Assembly: GCF_026410925.1 (NCBI RefSeq)
Contig: NZ_CP112972.1
Coordinates: 558,001 to 622,000, forward strand
Reading direction: 5' to 3'
Length of the DNA stretch: 64,000 nucleotides
Origin: Halovenus salina
GTDB lineage: Archaea > Halobacteriota > Halobacteria > Halobacteriales > Haloarculaceae
Under the pieces are notes generated by a model. It made no database searches. It was not told where the DNA came from and worked only from the letters and a program-made list of their open reading frames with translations. Below, in pieces: positions 59,434 to 64,000 of the stretch (positions are counted from its first letter, which is position 1; the number at the start of each line of letters is the position of its first letter). The position numbers and the translations under genes were made by a program.

Positions 59434-60261
59434 TCACTCGGGGCCGAACTCGACACCGTCTTGCTGTTCGGCCTGCATCCGACGGATGACCGCACGGCCG
59501 CTGCCGGCCTGGTACCCGAACAGGACGCTCTTGGCGTACGCCTCGGCAACCTCGGTCGCGTGGACGAGGTTGTCCAGGTCGATGTTGATCGCGTAGAGCT
59601 CGATGCTGAACGGCACCTCGAGTCGGTCCTCGAACCCAGAGGCGATGACCTCGACCCAGTATGTCGTCTCGTAGGCCATATCGTAGATGGGGACGACGAA
59701 CTCGTCGACGTACTCCGAGAGCGCATCGAGGTCGATGCCGCTTCGTTCTAGGAGGTGGCCGGGGTACGGGTCCGGATAGAGGGTGAGGTAGAGGTCGCCG
59801 GGGACGCGCTCGCGGGCTTGTGCGACGAAGTCGGTGATGACCTGGGCCCGCCACTGCGTTCGATCATCGAACTCGCTCGCCTCGAAGCGCCGGGTACACC
59901 GGTCACAGTGACAGTACTCTTCGCGTGGATAGCCAACGTCGTCGAGTCGGACATCCTCGTTTGCCTCGACGGCATCGTCGATCATCTCCAGGATACCCTC
60001 GCGGTAGGTGTCATCGGTTGGGCAGATGTAGTCCCAGTCGAAGTACTCCCGCTCACGGGTCGCGCGCTCGCCGTCTTCAGAGACGGGTGCCAGCGAGGTG
60101 TCTCCTTCGACGGCCGCGTTGTCGCCGAAACACGAAATCATGTTGACCGCACCGCCGACCGGAGTGGTCGCGCGCCCGGTCACGTCTTTCATCTCGAAGA
60201 ACACGCGCTCGAACTCCTCCCACGACACTTCCTCTTCGTTTCTGGTGACGGCGCCGTACAT
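59434..60261 (-). CDS. Putative TIM-barrel, glycoside-hydrolase-like protein
   Basis: 275 residues with no signal peptide. A core of alternating strands and helices: GAVNMISCFGDNAAVEG, DWDYICPTDDTYREGILEMI, VRLDDVGYPREEYCHCDRCT (with C-x-C-x2-C), then DLYLTLYPDPYPGHLLE and FVVPIYDMAYETTYWVEVIA. The strand with DD-x-GYP and the Cys cluster resembles TIM-barrel glycosidase-like hypothetical proteins. The first Met may not be the true barrel start, so the N-terminus looks short. Function unknown. Confidence 0.6.
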   Translation of the reverse strand: MYGAVTRNEEEVSWEEFERVFFEMKDVTGRATTPVGGAVNMISCFGDNAAVEGDTSLAPVSEDGERATREREYFDWDYICPTDDTYREGILEMIDDAVEANEDVRLDDVGYPREEYCHCDRCTRRFEASEFDDRTQWRAQVITDFVAQARERVPGDLYLTLYPDPYPGHLLERSGIDLDALSEYVDEFVVPIYDMAYETTYWVEVIASGFEDRLEVPFSIELYAINIDLDNLVHATEVAEAYAKSVLFGYQAGSGRAVIRRMQAEQQDGVEFGPE

Positions 60262-60333
60262 GCAGTCAAAAACGTGCTCCAGGAATGTAACTGTTCGAGA
60301 AATCAGTTGGTTGTCGGTGCGTCAACGGCCCCC

Positions 60334-60408
60334 TCAGTCCTCGATGACGAGCTTGTATACAAGGACGATTGCGACCAGCGCGAGGGCGAGTTTAATTTTC
60401 TTCGACAT
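60334..60408 (-). CDS. 24-aa basic membrane micro-protein
   Basis: ATG at 60408. MSKKIK is followed by a hydrophobic helix (LALALVAIVLVYKLV) and ends IED with a TGA stop. Positive start and single helix suggest an inner-membrane peptide. TATA-like CTATTATCGG (minus strand, about 60432-60441) lies 27 bases before it. Conserved peptides of this type occur next to haloarchaeal genes, but no role is known. Confidence 0.55.
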   Translation of the reverse strand: MSKKIKLALALVAIVLVYKLVIED

Positions 60409-60522
60409 GCGTCCACATATAGATAACATCCGATAATAGTTTTTCCGGAACCTATCTCTTCCCAGTCACTCCTCTATCCGTCGCTCCGTGAGCACTTTGG
60501 TCCCCCGGGTCAAACGCCGCCT

Positions 60523-61260
60523 ATGGGTCGGGACGAGTCGTTTGGCTGGCGTATCGAACAGGTAGTTGCACGGCACATCGGCGGAACACTTCCCCCTGAA
60601 CGGGACCGACCGCTCGCGTTATCACCCATCCCGTCCTGGCTCGAGAACGTCGCCTTTCACCTCGTCTGGGTGCTCGTCGCCGTCAACCTCGCCGGGACCG
60701 CCTTTGGCTTCTACTACTACATTCCACAGCTCGATGAGACACCACTTCTCATGTGGCCAATTGTCCCGGTCAGTCCACTGGCAACAATGTATATTGGACT
60801 CTCGCTTGCGGCCTGGCGGCTCGGGTACAAGGGCCGTCTCGCACAGGTGTTGCACGTACTCGCCTTTGTTGGGTGTCTCAAGTACGGGCTGTGGACGGGC
60901 GTCGTCCAGTCGTTCATCGAGGAATCGGCGACCATTGAGCTCTGGCTCTGGCAGTTTCTCATCTGGAGTCACCTGGGAATGGCAATCGAGGCGTTTCTCG
61001 TCACCCGATACGCGCGGTTCTCGCTGTCGGCGGTCTTGGTGGGAGTCGGCTGGTACGTCTTCAACGACTTGCTCGATTACTTCGTCCCGGTCTTCGACGG
61101 ACCACACCACACCTGGCTGAACGTTCTCCTCGTCGACGGTGAACAGGCGACCCCAAGCCCAGCCTTCGAGCTGGTGGCTGGCTGTGCCGTGGGGCTGACC
61201 CTCCTCGCGGCGGTGCTCTCGCTGTGGGCCTGGCGCGCGGTGGAAACGTCCCCGGAGTAG
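60523..61260 (+). CDS. DUF1405 membrane protein
   Basis: 245 residues with six or so helices: VAFHLVWVLVAVNLAGTAFG, YYIPQLDETPLLMWPIVPVS, TMYIGLSLAAWRLGY, VLHVLAFVGCLKYGLWTGVV and the loop WSHLGMAIEAFLVTRYARFS. DUF1405 (YpjA-like) signature residues FYYYIPQL and the D-rich loop after PVFDGPHHTW are present. Function unknown. The stop abuts the stop of proS. Confidence 0.86.
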   Translation: MGRDESFGWRIEQVVARHIGGTLPPERDRPLALSPIPSWLENVAFHLVWVLVAVNLAGTAFGFYYYIPQLDETPLLMWPIVPVSPLATMYIGLSLAAWRLGYKGRLAQVLHVLAFVGCLKYGLWTGVVQSFIEESATIELWLWQFLIWSHLGMAIEAFLVTRYARFSLSAVLVGVGWYVFNDLLDYFVPVFDGPHHTWLNVLLVDGEQATPSPAFELVAGCAVGLTLLAAVLSLWAWRAVETSPE

Positions 61261-62718
61261 TCAGTACGTCTTTGCGAAGTAGGCCGTCTCCTCGGCGGCA
61301 TCGCCACAGATGGCACACTCGTCGTGGATTGGCTCCTCGTCACGGTCGAGGGGAACCATCACGATTTCGGCCGCAATCGCGTCCTTGATCGGCTCTTCGC
61401 AGTCTTCGTCGCCACACCAGCCACACTTGACGTAGCCGCCATGTTGCCCAATGGTGCCGAGGATCTCCTCGCGACTCTCTGCCTCGCGAATCTCGCCTTC
61501 GAGTGTCTCCTCGGCGCTGGCGTACAGCTTCGCGAAGACGGTGTCGAGATGGTCCTCGGTAGTCTCTGCGATATCTGTCGCGTCGACAGTCGCGCTCTCC
61601 CCGTCGGGGCGATGGACGAATGTTGCGGTCTCCTCGTCCATCTCGTTTGGCCCGAGTTCGACCCGTAGGGGAACGCCTTTGAGCTCCCACTCGTTGTATT
61701 TGAACCCAGGGTTGCGGTGGTCTCGGTCGTCGAGGTGGACACGGATTCCGGCCGCTTCGAGGCGCGATTCGATCTCCTCGGCGTAGCCGAGAATCTCATC
61801 GACGTTGTCGTCCTGCCAGATTGGGACGATGACGACCTGTGGGTCCGCGAGCGTCGGTGGGAGAACGAGCCCCTGGTCGTCGCTGTGGGTCATGATGAGC
61901 GCACCCATCGCCCGCCAGGACAGCCCCCACGACGTGGTGTGTGCGGTCTGTTCGTCCTCGTTCTCGTCGATATAGGTGATGTCGAAGGCCTCGCCGAAGG
62001 AGGTGCCGAGGTAGTGGCTCGTCCCGCCCTGGACGCTCTTGCCGTCGGGCATCAGGGCCTCGACGGTCGTCGTCGTGTGCGCGCCAGGGAACTTGTCGTG
62101 GTCTGGCTTACGACCCTTCAGGATCGGCATCGCCAGCACGTCCTCGTAGACGCGTTCGTACTGGTCCAGGCGAAGCATCGTCTCCTCCCAGGCCCCAGCC
62201 TCGTCCTCGTGGGCGGTGTGGCCCTCCTGCCAGAGGAACTCCTTTGTCCGGAAGAAGGGTTTGGTCTCGGTCGCCTCCCAGCGGACCACCGAACACCACT
62301 GATTGAGCCGCAGCGGGAGATCACGGTGTGAACGGGTCCACTGTGACATGTACGGCGCGATAATCGATTCACTCGTCGGACGAACGGCGAGGCGTTCCTC
62401 CAGTTCGTCGTACCCGCCCTGTGTGACCCAGGCGACCTCGGGGTCGAACCCTTCGACGATGTCCTTCTCGCGTTCGAGGTGGCCTTCGGGGATGAAAAGC
62501 GGAAAGTAGGCGTTCTGGACGCCCGTCTCCTTGAACCAGCCGTCGAGGTTGTTCTGGATGCGTTCCCAGATTTGGTAGCCCCGAGGGCGTGTGACGATGA
62601 ACCCGCCCATCGGCGCGTAATCCGCGAGTTCGGCCTTCTGGACGACTTCGGCGTACCAGTCGCCAGTGCTGTATTCCTTGGACTCGGTGATGCCGAGTTC
62701 CTGCTCGCTGTCGCTCAT
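61261..62718 (-). CDS. proS: Prolyl-tRNA synthetase, archaeal type
   Basis: 485 residues, class II. Motif 1 is in GFIVTRPRGYQIWERIQNNL, motif 2 LRLNQWCSVVRWEATETKPF, motif 3 RVELGPNEMDEE region and the anticodon domain VVIVPIWQDDNVDEILGYAE. The zinc domain has CGWCGDEDCEE and HDECAICGDAAEE. The C-terminal YFAKTY ends in the Tyr typical of archaeal/eukaryotic ProS. It charges tRNA-Pro. Confidence 0.97.
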   Translation of the reverse strand: MSDSEQELGITESKEYSTGDWYAEVVQKAELADYAPMGGFIVTRPRGYQIWERIQNNLDGWFKETGVQNAYFPLFIPEGHLEREKDIVEGFDPEVAWVTQGGYDELEERLAVRPTSESIIAPYMSQWTRSHRDLPLRLNQWCSVVRWEATETKPFFRTKEFLWQEGHTAHEDEAGAWEETMLRLDQYERVYEDVLAMPILKGRKPDHDKFPGAHTTTTVEALMPDGKSVQGGTSHYLGTSFGEAFDITYIDENEDEQTAHTTSWGLSWRAMGALIMTHSDDQGLVLPPTLADPQVVIVPIWQDDNVDEILGYAEEIESRLEAAGIRVHLDDRDHRNPGFKYNEWELKGVPLRVELGPNEMDEETATFVHRPDGESATVDATDIAETTEDHLDTVFAKLYASAEETLEGEIREAESREEILGTIGQHGGYVKCGWCGDEDCEEPIKDAIAAEIVMVPLDRDEEPIHDECAICGDAAEETAYFAKTY

Positions 62719-62751
62719 TGCCAGAGCATGCGTGAGGCACGTATAAACAGG

Positions 62752-63285
62752 CTACGCTTGGTCGTCGCCGCGCCACTCCGATTCCAGCAGGCCGTACCGG
62801 AGCAGGTCGACGTACTCGCCGTCGAGATAAGCGTGCTCGCGGAGTCGCCCCTCCTGGCGGAATCCGAGTTTCTCGAGCAGGCCACGGGAGGGGGCGTTGG
62901 TGGCGAAGACGCCGGCAACGACCTTGTGACGACGACGCTCGTCGAAGGCGTAGTCGACTGCGAGCGAGACGGCCTCGGTCGCGTAGCCGTTGCCCTGTTG
63001 TTCGGGTACAATCCAGTAGGCGAGTTCGGCGTGGCCGGCCTCCTTCCAGTTGAACAGGGCGACGAAACCGACCGGCTCACCCTCGTGACAGACGACTAAG
63101 CTCACGCCCTCCTGCAGGCGTCCCTCGAACTCGTCTTCCAGCTCAGCCGAACTCTGTGGCTCGGCGTGACCGAGCGGTCGTCGGCTGTCAGGATGGTTGC
63201 GGTAGGTCTGGAAAAACGAGAGGTCTTCGCGTTCGAGGGGGTGTAACGAGACCGTCTTACCGTGGATAAAAACTGGACCTGGCAT
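62752..63285 (-). CDS. GNAT N-acetyltransferase (RimJ/RimL-like)
   Basis: 177 residues. The acetyl-CoA site is IVPEQQGNGYATEAVSLAVD (Q/R-x-x-G-x-A). VSLHPLEREDLSFFQTYRNH and NAPSRGLLEKLGFRQEGRLR are the flanking parts. The subgroup acetylates ribosomal N-termini or small amines; the target is unknown. It is 33 bases upstream of proS on the same strand. Confidence 0.9.
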   Translation of the reverse strand: MPGPVFIHGKTVSLHPLEREDLSFFQTYRNHPDSRRPLGHAEPQSSAELEDEFEGRLQEGVSLVVCHEGEPVGFVALFNWKEAGHAELAYWIVPEQQGNGYATEAVSLAVDYAFDERRRHKVVAGVFATNAPSRGLLEKLGFRQEGRLREHAYLDGEYVDLLRYGLLESEWRGDDQA

Positions 63286-63324
63286 ACTCTGGTGTGTGGA
63301 GGTGTCGGATATAGTTCTTTGCCG

Positions 63325-64000
63325 TCAGTTCTGATAGTGGAACTCGACGGCCAGCGGTTCGGCGCTGACGATGCCGTGGTAGACGAAGCGATACCGCCCG
63401 GCCGGGAGGTCGGGACAGACCCGAAGTCTGTCCCCGTGGACGTGTTCCGAGAGAACGCACTTCTCGGTCATCTCAAACGACCATTCGAACGCCTTCCCAG
63501 GACGGTGTTCGATTGCTTCGTCGGTGTACCCGAAATGTGCGTCACCGTCGGCCCCGAAGACGGTCTGCCACCCGTCGGTCGTGAAGCTCTGGAGCGTCCA
63601 CTTGTCTCTGTTTCCCGTATGGTGTGTGTCTGTCGAGACGTTCCACAGCGTGACCGTGACCTCGTCGCCACGGCCGACACGCGGTTTCTCTGTACCTGTT
63701 CGAACGCGCATCGCGTAGCTCAGCTCTTCGTCGTCGTGAACCTCACCCATCGCGACGTTTTCGGGGCCGTCGAGACGCTGGAAGTCGTTGCCCTCACACG
63801 AGAACTCCGCCATCTGTGGCGGGTCACCGTCCGGACGAACGTGGCCAGGCAGGCGTTCAGGGTCGACATACCGACCGTCGGCGCTGATTTTGGCCGACTC
63901 TCCCCAGCCGTCGGTGACGGTGAAGTTGACGTCTTCCGGCGATTCGTCGGCGGAAACACGAACGAGAGCAGACGGATAGGTCAGCGCGGCGCCACACATC
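63325..64000 (-). CDS. Probable secreted protein, C-terminal part (runs off window)
   Basis: 224 residues are visible down from an in-frame ATG at 63999, but the frame is open at the window edge, so the true start lies outside. It is beta-rich (MRVRTGTEKPRVGRGDEVTV, TLWNVSTDTHHTGNRDKWTL, AFEWSFEMTEKCVLSEHVHG, AGRYRFVYHGIVSAEPLAVE), an immunoglobulin-like secreted domain. Cys 2 and others could be lipid or disulfide sites. It likely belongs to haloarchaeal lipoproteins, inferred only. Confidence 0.65.
   Translation of the reverse strand, partial: MCGAALTYPSALVRVSADESPEDVNFTVTDGWGESAKISADGRYVDPERLPGHVRPDGDPPQMAEFSCEGNDFQRLDGPENVAMGEVHDDEELSYAMRVRTGTEKPRVGRGDEVTVTLWNVSTDTHHTGNRDKWTLQSFTTDGWQTVFGADGDAHFGYTDEAIEHRPGKAFEWSFEMTEKCVLSEHVHGDRLRVCPDLPAGRYRFVYHGIVSAEPLAVEFHYQN

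Noticed and set aside
1-64000. CRISPR arrays, insertion sequences, rRNA or replication origin
   Set aside because: No regularly spaced repeats, no transposase or integrase motifs, no rRNA-like stretches and no clustered ORB-type repeats were seen.

Overview
The window is a stretch of haloarchaeal (class Halobacteria) chromosome. The evidence is high GC, very acidic proteins, and many genes with a TATA-like box 25-30 bases before a start codon and no room for a ribosome-binding site (leaderless transcripts). It also carries family-restricted genes: HTH bat regulators, MBF1, an Agl23-type glycosylation protein, an AglD-like flippase/transferase, archaeal-type ProS and PurS/PurQ. It reads as ordinary, gene-dense core genome. 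There is no transposase, integrase, CRISPR array or restriction system; the only trace of mobile DNA is a duplicated tRNA 3' end at 15.7-15.8 kb. The closest genus cannot be told from sequence alone.

Layout. 0-8 kb: partial bat-type regulator, PAS histidine kinase, RNase H-fold protein, Agl23-like membrane protein, DUF1611 protein, aldo/keto reductase, small membrane proteins. 8-12 kb: dnaJ coupled to a degenerate adenylate-forming-like protein, a Rieske protein, and a rhodanese-metallo-beta-lactamase fusion. 12-16 kb: MacB-like ABC exporter, HAD phosphatase, MBF1, tRNA-Leu(GAG). 16-19.5 kb: an operon of idsA, a Nudix/eIF2B-like protein and a nucleoside deaminase. 19.5-25 kb: an ABC-2 exporter whose first permease is fused to a PrsW-like protease, DUF371, rhomboid. 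25-28 kb: regulators, purS-purQ. 28-33 kb: succinate dehydrogenase sdhCDBA. 32-39 kb: GT87 transferase and a potassium-channel locus with two TrkA-C membrane proteins. 38-43 kb: hemB and a chemotaxis transducer with a coupled upstream micro-ORF. 43-54 kb: HD protein, LysE exporter, small zinc-ribbon proteins, DICT and DUF2270 proteins, AglD-like protein, penicillin acylase, phosphoglucomutase/GlmM-like enzyme, DUF5814-like and RidA-like proteins. 54-64 kb: methyltransferase, 6-phosphogluconate dehydrogenase, paired PH-domain membrane proteins, PadR regulator, TIM-barrel-like protein, DUF1405, proS, GNAT, and a partial secreted protein.

How the genes work together. sdhCDBA supplies complex II; gnd, purSQ, hemB, idsA and the sugar-phosphate mutase serve central and cofactor metabolism; agl23, GT87 and the AglD-like gene point to surface-glycan synthesis. 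The most unusual items are the ABC permease-PrsW fusion and the potassium channel that has an RCK-N lobe but no RCK-C lobe next to two membrane proteins carrying TrkA-C-like domains, one with a roughly 300-residue acidic repeat tail. Also notable are the micro-ORF whose stop overlaps the transducer start, several proteins under 60 residues with good leaderless promoters, and the tRNA-Leu fragments. Many convergent genes abut or share four bases at their stops.
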